DNA from: Bacilli bacterium
Lineage (GTDB): Bacteria > Bacillota_I > Bacilli_A > RF39 > UBA660
Length of the DNA: 64,000 nucleotides
Assembly (NCBI GenBank): GCA_017405445.1
Contig: JAFRAK010000011.1
Coordinates: 29,768-93,767 of the forward strand
Direction: 5' to 3'
Made by a program: the position numbers and the translations under genes
Shown here: positions 51,548-60,467 of the stretch, piece after piece
How the letters are laid out: each line of letters begins with the position of its first letter
How positions within the stretch are numbered: position 1 is the stretch's first letter
Notes under the pieces: model-generated
Told to the model about the DNA's origin: nothing
The model's input: the letters and a program-made list of their open reading frames with translations, nothing else
Database searches by the model: none

Positions 51548-52969
51548 TTAATGTTTCCATTTACTTGCATTTCTTGCAAAATTAGCTTTCTTAACCATAG
51601 CAGGAGAATAATTATCTTTATTACCTAATACTTGTGAAGCAAATTCTTGAACACCCATACCATGTCTTTTTGCTGCAGCGGTAAAAGTACCACGTTTAGA
51701 AGGAGCTATGTGAATTGAACCACCAGAAGACATTTTTCTAGGATTAGCTTTTCTATTATTAATAAAATATTCAAGCATATCTTTTGCATTTTTATAAGAA
51801 ACTCCAAACCTATCAGATATAAATGCTACACCTTTATCATTCGGCATATCATAAGGAGATAAACTAAAAGCATCTTGAACAAAACTCAATTCTGAATCTA
51901 CTTCATCTGGGGAACCATCCCAATATCCTTGGTTTTTACGCAAAGGCTCAAATGTTGGATTATATCTTGCTTCATCTATACCATGATTATATGTTTTTAC
52001 TTGATTTTCATCCAATAATCTAGAATGTTTAAGAGCTGGATTCGTATCTTGTATATGATGTCTAAATTCATGTGCTGCAACACTTTTTATATCACCAAAA
52101 GGTTTTGTGTAAGTAATAGGTATTCTACTATAAGGAGCTATATACGTATTTAGTTTTATTACTGGGTTGTCATGTATATATTCTCCTACAAAGCCTGGAG
52201 TATAAGAACCAAGAATACCCTTTTGATGTTTGTCATCTTTAAGAAAATGTACATCAATTTTTTCATTAACATCTCCTTGTTCTTTGATTGCTTGTGTTAC
52301 TTTATCTTTATAAGTTTCTACTAATTTTTTCTCTTGTTTTTTAGTAAAAGGATATTTTCCTTTTGAAGCTTCTATAGCTGTTTCAACAGGTCTTGTGAGT
52401 ATATCATTTATAACAGCGTTGTGTGTAAGAGGACTAAATCTATGTTTCAAACCAAAAGCACCTCCTCCTAGTAATCCCAAATTAGCTGTATGATATTTAA
52501 TATCATCCTCACCTATTTTATCTCCAAAATAATCTCCAATTATATAGCCTCCTCCTCCACCAATGCCTGTATGTATTGCTGCATCACCTGCAGAGGCTGC
52601 TATATTTCTAAGACCTTGTTTTGTTATTCTGTTTGTAATAAATTTACCTAATCTTTTTCCTATTCTTAAAGGTTTTTCTATAATATTAGGTAATGCTAAT
52701 CCAGCAGCTAATATTCCAGCATTAGCATATTCTTTATCCCTAACGTGTTTAGCAACTTCAACAGCATCAACTGCGTCACCAATCCCTGGAATTAATTCTA
52801 TTATAGGTTTTAAAATATTTCTATTATAATATTGTTCAGTATTTCCTAAATTAGGATTTTGATACATACGTTTCCAAGATGGACGTTTATCTCTTCCAAT
52901 AACAGTTACAGAAAAAGGAATACCTCCTTCTATTGTTTTATCTTCTAAACTTCTTTTAGATTTACTCAT
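51548..52969 (-). CDS. HExxH metallopeptidase-like virion protein with conserved basic C-terminal tag (473 aa)
   Basis: Residues 300-304 are HEFRH within SVAAHEFRHHIQDTNP, an HExxH zinc-binding motif. Residues about 130-145 are Gly-rich (GIGGGGGYIIGDYFGDKIGE). The last 55 residues, with IHIAPSKRGTFTAAAKRHGM and then KKANFARNASKWKH, match a C-terminal segment that I have seen on many Bacteroidales phage proteins and that may be a packaging or attachment tag. Proteases next to the portal usually process the capsid, but this could also be an injected or peptidoglycan-cutting enzyme. Between portal gene and the scaffold unit. Activity not proven. Confidence 0.7.
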   Translation of the reverse strand: MSKSKRSLEDKTIEGGIPFSVTVIGRDKRPSWKRMYQNPNLGNTEQYYNRNILKPIIELIPGIGDAVDAVEVAKHVRDKEYANAGILAAGLALPNIIEKPLRIGKRLGKFITNRITKQGLRNIAASAGDAAIHTGIGGGGGYIIGDYFGDKIGEDDIKYHTANLGLLGGGAFGLKHRFSPLTHNAVINDILTRPVETAIEASKGKYPFTKKQEKKLVETYKDKVTQAIKEQGDVNEKIDVHFLKDDKHQKGILGSYTPGFVGEYIHDNPVIKLNTYIAPYSRIPITYTKPFGDIKSVAAHEFRHHIQDTNPALKHSRLLDENQVKTYNHGIDEARYNPTFEPLRKNQGYWDGSPDEVDSELSFVQDAFSLSPYDMPNDKGVAFISDRFGVSYKNAKDMLEYFINNRKANPRKMSSGGSIHIAPSKRGTFTAAAKRHGMGVQEFASQVLGNKDNYSPAMVKKANFARNASKWKH

Positions 52970-52993
52970 TATTTACCTCCTTCCTCAAGAATT

Positions 52994-55408
52994 TTATTTA
53001 TCATATTTATTTTTATTAGTCTTAGCAATTCTTTCTTTACTTCTAATATCTTCCATCTTAACAGCTCTATCAGCGGCTTTACTATATAAATCAGCTTGTA
53101 TTTGTTGACGCTGAAGATTAATCTTTTCTTGCTCTATTCTTGCTCTATTATCTTCAGCAGCTGCTGCTAATCTATTCTTAGCTTGTTCAGATTCATCACC
53201 TGTAGTTCCAAGCATAGACATATCAACATCAACATATTTGAGAGCCATTTCGTGTTGGAATTTAAGTTCTTCAAGTTCTTTATCTTGTTGACCCTTAGCT
53301 TCAATTTGAGCAAGTTTAACTTGAAGCTCTTCTTCTTTAAGTTGAGCATCAACTTGTTTCATCTGTTTTTCATGTTGCTGCTTTATCTCAATAAACTTTT
53401 GAATAGTTGTTTTGATTTGAGTAATATTATCACCTGTAATAGCAGCCATTGCCATATCCAAATCTCCATTTTGAGCAGCACTAAAAGCCCATTGACGAAG
53501 TTGGTTAATTTTATCTTTTTCTTTAGAATCATTCTTTACAATAACTCCACAAGCGGAATATATAAAACTATTTACATCAAGACTCAAATAATGTCTATTT
53601 CCATCACTATCAAAATAAGCTGTATCAAGTCCGTCTATATAAGCAAGTTTAGCAAAATCTAAATCACGTTGATAATCTCTACGACGCATCTGGTCAAATA
53701 TCTCAACTATAATAACACTACCCATAGAACTTCTAGCAACAGCTTCTTGTGTTGTAGCTGCACCTGCACTTTGAGCAATATCGCCATAACGTTGAGCATT
53801 CATATCAACAGTATCCCATGCTTCTTGTCTAGTAGCTTCCATAAGTTGAGTAATCTGAGAAATATAATCTCCCATATTAGCATTAAGAAGCCTAATTTGA
53901 GCCATTTTTTGACTATTACTATCTTCACTGTCATCAACAAGAAGAGTTCCATCAGCAGCCATTCTATATACTCTATCTTCACTTTTATCTGCTACAAGAC
54001 TTTCAGGAAGAAGAAGAATAAGCATTTTATTTTTTGCTATAACCATTTCACGATGATAAGCAAAAATATTACGCATAATCTGATAAGGAGTAATAGTTTT
54101 AATAATAGAAAATTTACCCATAAAAGGAAGAATTTCCATTATTCCATTATAAGGAAGTTTACCATCTCGTTCAAAAGCTATAGGTCTAGCTTTAATAGGA
54201 TAAATAGCATTACTTCTTCCACCAATACGATAACCTTCATAAACTTGTGGCTCATAAGCCCACTCTATAGTTAGCTCCCCTTTAGAAGAATCCAATTTAT
54301 AATCTTCATCTACAACTCTTTGAGTTTCAAACCCAGCTTCATTAATATAAGTAAGAATACCTCTTTTAGCTTCTCCTCTCCAAACTACATGCCAAACTTC
54401 CCAAAGGTTATTATTTTCAGAATAAATATTAATAGGGTCATGTTTAAACAATGTACGTTCTTCATCAGTAAATTTTTCACAAACATCAGGATATGTTTCA
54501 AAATATTTACTGTACATTAATTTAACAGAACCGTGAGTAGTATCTTTGCTATAATAATCTTCTAGAAACTTTCTATCTTTATCAGTAAGATATTCATCAA
54601 ACATATCTATAATCTGACTATAAGATAAAAGCATACGTCTAGCAAACATATCATGGTCTTCAACAAAGAATTGATTATTAGGTATAGGATATGCTTCGAG
54701 ACAAGGAACATTTTCTTTTATAATCTTTTCTCCTCTTATATCAGAATATGTATAACATTCTCCAAGAGCAACATATTCAAAAAAAGAAGAAAGATAAATC
54801 ATTATATCACTAGTGATACTTCTGATATAATTAAGAAGCTCTTGAGCTTGAGCACTTTCATCATCAATATATTTCTCATTAAAATTATTAATAAACTCTT
54901 CAGGATTTGGCATAGCATCTTGAACATTAACTTGTTCAGGAGGAACACCTTGTTGCTGAGCTTGTGCTTGAAGTTCTTGAAGTCTACGTTCAAATTCTTG
55001 TCTAAAAGCTTGTGCAGCCATTATACCAATCTCTTCACGAAGTTTAGCATTCTTTTTAAGAACTATATCGGGATTACTAGCACCAACAACAAATTCGTGA
55101 ATACCTTTAAAATATTCAGAAACATATCTTCTGACAATATCTGTCATAATATCAAGATTCCTCATAGTAGCAGGAAAACGAGTATATTTCTCGTTATTGC
55201 TATTATAAGGATTAAGAGTCTTCTTATAAAAAGAATTTGGAATATCACCATGAAGAATAGCTAATTTAGTTTCAGTATCTTTACGGTCATTATAACTAAG
55301 TCCAGCTGCAATTATATAATCAATACAATTTGCATACCAACTTGCTTTTCTTTTTTCACTACCAGATACTCTCTGAATAGGAAAACTTTTATCACTAAAT
55401 ATTTCCAT
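52994..55408 (-). CDS. Portal protein (crAss-like, 804 aa)
   Basis: A long helical protein directly downstream of the large terminase, the normal place of the portal, with the N-terminal part containing RFPATMRNLDIMTDIVRRYV, a Gln-rich insertion at about residue 150-165 (LQELQAQAQQQGVPPEQV), central Trp/Tyr segments (NNLWEVWHVVWRGEAKRGIL) and a long C-terminal coiled coil (QHEKQMKQVDAQLKEEELQV). The portal is the dodecameric ring through which DNA is packaged and ejected. Length is within the crAss-like range. A degenerate copy of the G-rich element encodes SSKGEL at about residue 376. Confidence 0.85.
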   Translation of the reverse strand: MEIFSDKSFPIQRVSGSEKRKASWYANCIDYIIAAGLSYNDRKDTETKLAILHGDIPNSFYKKTLNPYNSNNEKYTRFPATMRNLDIMTDIVRRYVSEYFKGIHEFVVGASNPDIVLKKNAKLREEIGIMAAQAFRQEFERRLQELQAQAQQQGVPPEQVNVQDAMPNPEEFINNFNEKYIDDESAQAQELLNYIRSITSDIMIYLSSFFEYVALGECYTYSDIRGEKIIKENVPCLEAYPIPNNQFFVEDHDMFARRMLLSYSQIIDMFDEYLTDKDRKFLEDYYSKDTTHGSVKLMYSKYFETYPDVCEKFTDEERTLFKHDPINIYSENNNLWEVWHVVWRGEAKRGILTYINEAGFETQRVVDEDYKLDSSKGELTIEWAYEPQVYEGYRIGGRSNAIYPIKARPIAFERDGKLPYNGIMEILPFMGKFSIIKTITPYQIMRNIFAYHREMVIAKNKMLILLLPESLVADKSEDRVYRMAADGTLLVDDSEDSNSQKMAQIRLLNANMGDYISQITQLMEATRQEAWDTVDMNAQRYGDIAQSAGAATTQEAVARSSMGSVIIVEIFDQMRRRDYQRDLDFAKLAYIDGLDTAYFDSDGNRHYLSLDVNSFIYSACGVIVKNDSKEKDKINQLRQWAFSAAQNGDLDMAMAAITGDNITQIKTTIQKFIEIKQQHEKQMKQVDAQLKEEELQVKLAQIEAKGQQDKELEELKFQHEMALKYVDVDMSMLGTTGDESEQAKNRLAAAAEDNRARIEQEKINLQRQQIQADLYSKAADRAVKMEDIRSKERIAKTNKNKYDK
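54272..54290 (-). repeat. Dispersed G-rich element, copy 19 (degenerate, intragenic)
   Basis: TAGCTCCCCTTTAGAAGAA on plus, with TT instead of CG in the core. It encodes DSSKGELTIE in the portal protein. Confidence 0.65.
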
Positions 55409-55417
55409 ATATCTTAT

Positions 55418-57694
55418 TTAAAACCAATTTCTAGTCCAAATATTATTAACATCTTCTCTAACTTTTTTCCTAGCTACAAGTTGTTTAGCAGCTTCAACGT
55501 CACATAAACGCCAACGTAAAGCACGCATAATCATTTCAGAAACTCTATCAAAGTTACCTATAGCGTTCCATTTTTTAAGTTCAAGAATAGATTGATAATC
55601 ATAAATAGTTTGAAAGAAATAAACATCATTACCTAATTCATCTTTACCTATAATAGAATAAAGCATTTCTTTAAGTAATCGAAGACCTTCTAATTTCTTT
55701 GAGCCATCTCCCATATTAACACCATAAGTAGAAGCAACAGCACCTTTAAGAGAAGTATCCCAAATATTAACAGGGTCTTTCATTAGATATTTAAGTGCTT
55801 TCCATTTACTAAAATTACTTACAGTTTCACCACGGTTAATCTCAACAGCTACAGTTCCAATACAATTATAAAGTCTAGCGAGAAGATAACAAATCCAATC
55901 AGCTTGTTCTAGTTTCTCAGGTCTACCATAATAAGCAGCAACTAAAGCAGATTTAAATCCATTATATTGACAAGGTTCCATCCATACTTTAATACTATTG
56001 TGAGAATGTTTATTAGTAATAAGTTTATTTTCTTTATTAACACCAACAGGGTCATAACTCATAGAATATATTCCAGGAGGAGTTCCCATAACTAATTGAC
56101 CATCTTTATTCATATATTGAACTTTAATTGGATTAAACCATTTTCTAACACATCCGTGAGGATGCTCATGTCCTTTACGAGGAACACCTTCAATCCAATC
56201 ATAAAAGTCTATATTATGTTTTCCTCCTTCAGCTTCTATTCTTGCATTAGTTTTAAATATAACTTCTCTAGTATCTTTAGGATTTTCAATTACAGTGCCA
56301 TCTACATAAATCTTAAAAGAATTATCAGTTCTAAGACGTTCTTCCCAAGCCATAAGTCTTTCACTACTAAAAAGATTTTCAGTAGTAGAACTAAAAGATT
56401 CAGATGGCATATTAGCATACTGACCTAGATAATTAATATAGTCAGCAAAAGTTTTAGAAGTTTTCTTTTTGTGTTCACGTTCTTTAAATGCAATACGAAG
56501 ACCAGTCTCTAAATCGGAGTTACCGTCTTTATCCATTGCATATTTATCTCCAATTTGACCTTGAAGACCCCAAGCATAAGGTTTAAAATATCCACAAGTT
56601 TCATTACGAGAATCTTTATCCCAAACATTTTCAAAAGGCATAAAATGAAAACTTTGAGGAGAATAAAAATTCTGTTCAAAAATTTGCATATTGCCAGAAG
56701 TAGCAGTACCCCAACAGAAAAGATTACCTGTAACATAACTACCAGTTCTCATAGCAGGTTCTGTTACACTCATAAAATCATCAAAATTTTCCATAGTAGA
56801 TAACTCTTCGACTTTAACTTTCATAGCATCTTTACCAATAGCACAATCTGGATTATTCATCGCAGATACACTAAAAAGAGCACTATTCCAAGATTTTGGA
56901 GAAACAGTACCGTTAGGTAATTTAAAACCTAGTCTAAAGTTTTCTCCATTAGTAGAAAGAATACCTCTGACAAAAGGAGTCTTAGTTTCAAAGAAACGAA
57001 GATTATTAATAGTAAAATCAGTTAATCCTCCTGTAGCAATTAAATATTTTTTATCAGCAGCTACGTGAATACAAACTTTTCTAGAATTAAGATTTAAGTC
57101 ATTAGCAGTATCTGAAGCCATAATATAAGAGAATCCTCCACGTCTAGTCTTATCTATAATAAGATGAAAACCATTACGAATAGCAAATTCCATTATATGC
57201 CAAGTCCAAAATTGAGCATCTATAAATTTAGGAAAATCATATTTCTTTTTAGCTGTTGAAGCTTTATCTGTAGCTTTAGCAGTAGAAGTATCAAGTTGTT
57301 CAATCATAGTGTAGTTCAGATAATTATACATACCACCAGTAATACGTATATTCTGAACTACACCATTACGCATTAAACAAGGAGCACTATATCCATGTTT
57401 ACGTCTATATTCTTCTATTTTACGAAATTGTCTGTGAGGAACACTATCTACTTTAAAATAGGTATAACATTTATTTTTTCTGTAGAAATCAGCAACTTCA
57501 GTAAATAAATGAGTATTAACAAATTTATCTCCAGGTTGAATATTTAAAAGGAAACCTCCAGATTCACCAATAAGAAATAAATCGTCAGGGTCATCATATC
57601 CGGCATCTTTAGCATGCTTATAATGACCTTTTTGTTCACTTATATACTGAAGAAAAGGATAATCTTTAATGTATTTCTCAACAGTAGTCTCCAT
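55418..57694 (-). CDS. Terminase large subunit (TerL)
   Basis: The 758-residue protein has a deviant Walker A (residues 182-189, KTRRGGFS), a Walker B-like strand (282-288, KVKVEEL) and the coupling motif GTATSG (319-324). The C-terminal nuclease half has YSMSYDPVG (Asp538), GTVAVEINR (Glu608) and NIWDTSL (the third acidic position is likely nearby). TerL translocates DNA into the prohead with its ATPase and cuts with its RNase H-fold nuclease. It sits between the lysis genes and portal, as in crAss-like phages. Confidence 0.9.
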   Translation of the reverse strand: METTVEKYIKDYPFLQYISEQKGHYKHAKDAGYDDPDDLFLIGESGGFLLNIQPGDKFVNTHLFTEVADFYRKNKCYTYFKVDSVPHRQFRKIEEYRRKHGYSAPCLMRNGVVQNIRITGGMYNYLNYTMIEQLDTSTAKATDKASTAKKKYDFPKFIDAQFWTWHIMEFAIRNGFHLIIDKTRRGGFSYIMASDTANDLNLNSRKVCIHVAADKKYLIATGGLTDFTINNLRFFETKTPFVRGILSTNGENFRLGFKLPNGTVSPKSWNSALFSVSAMNNPDCAIGKDAMKVKVEELSTMENFDDFMSVTEPAMRTGSYVTGNLFCWGTATSGNMQIFEQNFYSPQSFHFMPFENVWDKDSRNETCGYFKPYAWGLQGQIGDKYAMDKDGNSDLETGLRIAFKEREHKKKTSKTFADYINYLGQYANMPSESFSSTTENLFSSERLMAWEERLRTDNSFKIYVDGTVIENPKDTREVIFKTNARIEAEGGKHNIDFYDWIEGVPRKGHEHPHGCVRKWFNPIKVQYMNKDGQLVMGTPPGIYSMSYDPVGVNKENKLITNKHSHNSIKVWMEPCQYNGFKSALVAAYYGRPEKLEQADWICYLLARLYNCIGTVAVEINRGETVSNFSKWKALKYLMKDPVNIWDTSLKGAVASTYGVNMGDGSKKLEGLRLLKEMLYSIIGKDELGNDVYFFQTIYDYQSILELKKWNAIGNFDRVSEMIMRALRWRLCDVEAAKQLVARKKVREDVNNIWTRNWF

Positions 57695-57696
57695 TA

Positions 57697-58068
57697 TTAC
57701 TTAACTATAAACGTGATAACCAAGAGTAATGCAGCAAAGAATCCTCCCCCAGCTGCATAATTACGTTGTTTTTTAAAGTATATAACTTGTTGCGACAACT
57801 CATTAACTTGATTATCATAGATTCTAATAATCTTATTATTTGTATTAACAACTGACCGTAATGAATCATTAATTTCCTTCTGATACTTAAGTTCGACCAT
57901 CTTTGCGTTAGCTTTACGAAGGTCATCAAAAGCAATAAGTACAGAATCAGGATAAACAGTAAACACCCCTGTAGAAGAAATTGTATCAGTATCATTCTTT
58001 GACCAGCTTGTAGAATAACTTAAGAGTACTATCATTGTCAAGAGTACCAACCTCAATAACTTTTGCAT
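57697..58068 (-). CDS. Spanin-like protein with signal peptide, coiled coil and C-terminal membrane helix (123 aa)
   Basis: Residues 1-24 are a signal peptide-like hydrophobic start (MQKLLRLVLLTMIVLLSYST). A coiled coil spans about residues 50-100 (ANAKMVELKYQKEINDSLRS). The last 20 residues are hydrophobic (GFFAALLLVITFIVK). A protein held at both ends with a coiled coil between could bridge membranes as a unimolecular spanin. The start lies 77 bases inside the upstream 87-residue gene, in a different frame, as in nested Rz/Rz1 pairs. Degenerate G-rich element encodes ISSTGVFT after the signal peptide. Confidence 0.65.
   Translation of the reverse strand: MQKLLRLVLLTMIVLLSYSTSWSKNDTDTISSTGVFTVYPDSVLIAFDDLRKANAKMVELKYQKEINDSLRSVVNTNNKIIRIYDNQVNELSQQVIYFKKQRNYAAGGGFFAALLLVITFIVK
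57963..57979 (-). repeat. Dispersed G-rich element, copy 20 (degenerate, intragenic)
   Basis: ACACCCCTGTAGAAGAA on plus, one core change and AC for GCT. Encodes SSTGV in the spanin-like protein. Confidence 0.65.
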
Positions 58069-58255
58069 CTTTAATACTATCTAAATGTTCTATTTTAATT
58101 TTAATTTTATTGTTTACGTTAATAAGAGAATCAATTGTTTCTTTTGTTTCTGATTTAGATGCAGTTTCTTTACAGTATCTAACACCTAACAGAATACCTA
58201 ATATAAGACCTAATATAAATGTACAAACATATTTAGTAAAATTATCAAGTTTCAT
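57992..58255 (-). CDS. Rz-like inner-membrane spanin candidate (87 aa)
   Basis: An N-terminal membrane helix (residues about 9-26, YVCTFILGLILGILLGV) is followed by a coiled coil (ETASKSETKETIDSLINVNN, then KIKIKIEHLDSIKD). This is the arrangement of an i-spanin. Its 3' part overlaps the 123-residue gene by 77 bases in another frame and its 5' end overlaps the YkuD-like gene by four bases (ATGA). Together the three genes form a lysis cassette. A plain membrane-anchored accessory role is the alternative. Confidence 0.65.
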   Translation of the reverse strand: MKLDNFTKYVCTFILGLILGILLGVRYCKETASKSETKETIDSLINVNNKIKIKIEHLDSIKDAKVIEVGTLDNDSTLKLFYKLVKE

Positions 58256-58863
58256 ATTAAATCTTCTTCTTTAAGTAATGTATATGTAAAACTATTACCA
58301 TATAAAGCTGCTTGTTTTTTACAAAAAGCCATAAAGAGTTTAAAATCTTCATCTTTAGCAAATACTTGACATCCAGCACTCCAAGTATCAACTCTAGTAC
58401 TTAGTCTACCTGCTTTATGAATATTAATACCAAACAAACCTTCTTCTAAAGTTTTAGGGTCATAATCATAAATTTCATCCTTATTGTTGTCTCTATAAAC
58501 TTTAATAGGTTTTTTCTGACAAAGAGCTTCATATTTTCCTCTATGCCTATCTATTTTATAAGCTCCTCTATATTGTCCAGGAACAAGAATTGCAGTACCT
58601 TTTCTTGTAGCAGGATTAATAACATAATATCTTCCCGGATCTGTAGTAATAGAATATAATTGTCTAGTCCATTTACCAGTAGGAGTTTTATAAATTACAA
58701 CAAGAATATCATCAAAACTATTTGTAATATTAACACCAGCTGCACGAATACCTATGATGTTAAGATTATATTCTCCATTTGTAAAATAAGCATAACCTTT
58801 ACTCTTAAAAAGTTTTTCAAAATCATATCCACAGACTTTGCTGTATAATGCAGTTTTAATCAT
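58252..58863 (-). CDS. L,D-transpeptidase/YkuD-like peptidoglycan enzyme, probable endolysin (203 aa)
   Basis: Residues 145-168 carry GINIHKAG (His149) and WSAGCQVF (Ser162-Cys165), the HxxG...SxGC catalytic motif of the YkuD fold with the nucleophile Cys165. The N-terminal half is beta-rich without signal peptide, with TRKGTAILVPGQYRGAYKID ahead of the motif. In phages YkuD-like proteins act on peptidoglycan crosslinks during lysis. The close link to two membrane/coiled-coil genes supports a lysis role. No export signal is visible, so a holin would be needed; two candidates lie at 37 kb. Confidence 0.75.
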   Translation of the reverse strand: MIKTALYSKVCGYDFEKLFKSKGYAYFTNGEYNLNIIGIRAAGVNITNSFDDILVVIYKTPTGKWTRQLYSITTDPGRYYVINPATRKGTAILVPGQYRGAYKIDRHRGKYEALCQKKPIKVYRDNNKDEIYDYDPKTLEEGLFGINIHKAGRLSTRVDTWSAGCQVFAKDEDFKLFMAFCKKQAALYGNSFTYTLLKEEDLI

Positions 58864-59855
58864 TAGAATAAATTTAATTCTTTATTATTATTATTATTTT
58901 TATTAGCTGCTCTTAATTTATAAGCTCTATCTTGAAGAAGAGCTTGAGCCTCTTTTTTACGATAATTAATTCTAAACCAATTAACGGTTTCTTCTCCATT
59001 AGGGTCTACATGATAACCATCTTTATCTCTGTATGGCTGACCATAAGCGTTTTTAATCCAAGGACTACCAATATGGCAAAGACCTAATCCTCTACAAGGT
59101 ATTTCAAGAATTATTTCAGCCATTAGAGCATAAAGAGAAAGTTGCATTGTATAATGTTCTCCATTACAATTATCAAGATGTCCTAGAGGAGGTAACATAG
59201 CTTCCTTCTTTTTAACCCATTCATTAGTTAATTGATTAGGAATAGTAGATTTATCTTTTTTATAATATCCTGCTTCAAATTTAAGACCGTCACGATTGGT
59301 TTTCCAATCAAGAATTACAAAATCAGTAGAACTATAACAGAAAATGTCAATAGTACCACTAATTAGATAATCCATAAGGAAAGCTCCTATTTCAGAATAA
59401 ATAACATATCCTCGAGACGTATAAAAGTCAAATACTCTATAAATCTCTTCGTATTTATTATTAGTAGCTTCTTTGAATTGTTCTATATTTAATGGTACAG
59501 GAATCAAAGCAGGAATATCAGCAATAGTTATACATCTACCTGATTTTGTAGATTCCAAATATTTTATAGCATCTTTAAATTTACTTACATCTTTGATTGC
59601 ATCCTCTAAACCATTATGAGTTGCAGTACCACGTTCACAAGCTTCATTTCTAATTCTATCCCACTCAGCTTTAATAGCTTTTTCAGATTTACCTTGTTCT
59701 CTAGCTTTTTTATGTGCCCAGTAGTTTGCATCAAAATGAGGATAATAATCTGATATAAGGGTAGTTACACTCCTATATTCATTACCAAAGGTATCAGTAT
59801 ACTTGTGAGCTTGCTCTTCAAAGAACAAATAATTATCTTTATATCTATTATCCAT
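58863..59855 (-). CDS. PD-(D/E)XK nuclease, Cas4/RecB-like (330 aa)
   Basis: The motifs appear in order: RGTATHNGLE (His80), SGTIDIF (Asp170), VILDWKTNR (Asp183, Lys185) and HYTMQLSLYAL (Gln238, Tyr242). This is the complete active-site set of RecB/Cas4-family exonucleases, which trim DNA ends. Such a gene near the terminase in crAss-like phages fits a role in recombination or processing of packaging or replication DNA. Starts three bases after the 203-residue neighbour on the other side; its stop overlaps the YkuD gene start by one base (TAATG). The C-terminal end is Asn-rich (NKNNNNNKELNLF), which may be a flexible tail. Confidence 0.88.
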   Translation of the reverse strand: MDNRYKDNYLFFEEQAHKYTDTFGNEYRSVTTLISDYYPHFDANYWAHKKAREQGKSEKAIKAEWDRIRNEACERGTATHNGLEDAIKDVSKFKDAIKYLESTKSGRCITIADIPALIPVPLNIEQFKEATNNKYEEIYRVFDFYTSRGYVIYSEIGAFLMDYLISGTIDIFCYSSTDFVILDWKTNRDGLKFEAGYYKKDKSTIPNQLTNEWVKKKEAMLPPLGHLDNCNGEHYTMQLSLYALMAEIILEIPCRGLGLCHIGSPWIKNAYGQPYRDKDGYHVDPNGEETVNWFRINYRKKEAQALLQDRAYKLRAANKNNNNNKELNLF

Positions 59856-59858
59856 AGT

Positions 59859-60467
59859 TTAATTATCTTCAGCGTCCATTGAACTTAAAACAGCATTACC
59901 TCCACGAGAAAGTTCAGTTTCTTGTTCATACATTAAATTCTGTTTTGCTTCTTCGAGTTTTTTAAGAGTAGAAGGAATATCTCCAGCCTGCTTTTTAACA
60001 TTCTCTACAAGGTTAAGAATAATAGCTATATTGTCACCATCTAAAGGAGTTGCTAATTTTTCGTTAAGATACCTGTTTATTTGACTAATACCAAGGTTTA
60101 TATTATGAATAGTTTGAAGCATATTTTCTACAACACGACCAGCTTCTGTAATATTTTCATCATAATATCTTTTTATTAATTTTAAAACTAAAGCATCAGG
60201 AAGATAATCTTTTGGTAAACCAGCTTGCTCTTTAGCGTATCTAAGAGCTTCTGCTTCACTAAGACCAGATTGACGAGCAGGAGATTTTGGGTCTCCAAGT
60301 TGATAAATAACAATAGCTTCAGCAAGATATTGTTTTTTATCAGGTGTTTTATCTCTATTATAAAGAGTTCTAATATCTTTATCAAGTAGTTGTCGTACAG
60401 ATGGAGGAACAGGCATACCTGTTTCATCTACAACTAACATACTATCAATTGTCACTATCTTGGCCAT
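59859..60467 (-). CDS. Possible terminase small subunit (202 aa)
   Basis: I chose the ATG at 60467 (MAKIVTIDSMLVVDETGMPV) over an in-frame ATG 18 bases upstream, which would lie deeper in the preceding gene. The first 60 residues include VPPSVRQLLDKDIRTLYNRD and a helix-rich region. The second half is a long helical stretch (ENMLQTIHNINLGISQINRY and EQETELSRGGNAVLSS). A helical DNA-binding-like protein immediately before the nuclease and terminase genes fits a small terminase that recognises the packaging site, but no motif proves it. It overlaps the upstream gene by 23 bases. Confidence 0.55.
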   Translation of the reverse strand: MAKIVTIDSMLVVDETGMPVPPSVRQLLDKDIRTLYNRDKTPDKKQYLAEAIVIYQLGDPKSPARQSGLSEAEALRYAKEQAGLPKDYLPDALVLKLIKRYYDENITEAGRVVENMLQTIHNINLGISQINRYLNEKLATPLDGDNIAIILNLVENVKKQAGDIPSTLKKLEEAKQNLMYEQETELSRGGNAVLSSMDAEDN

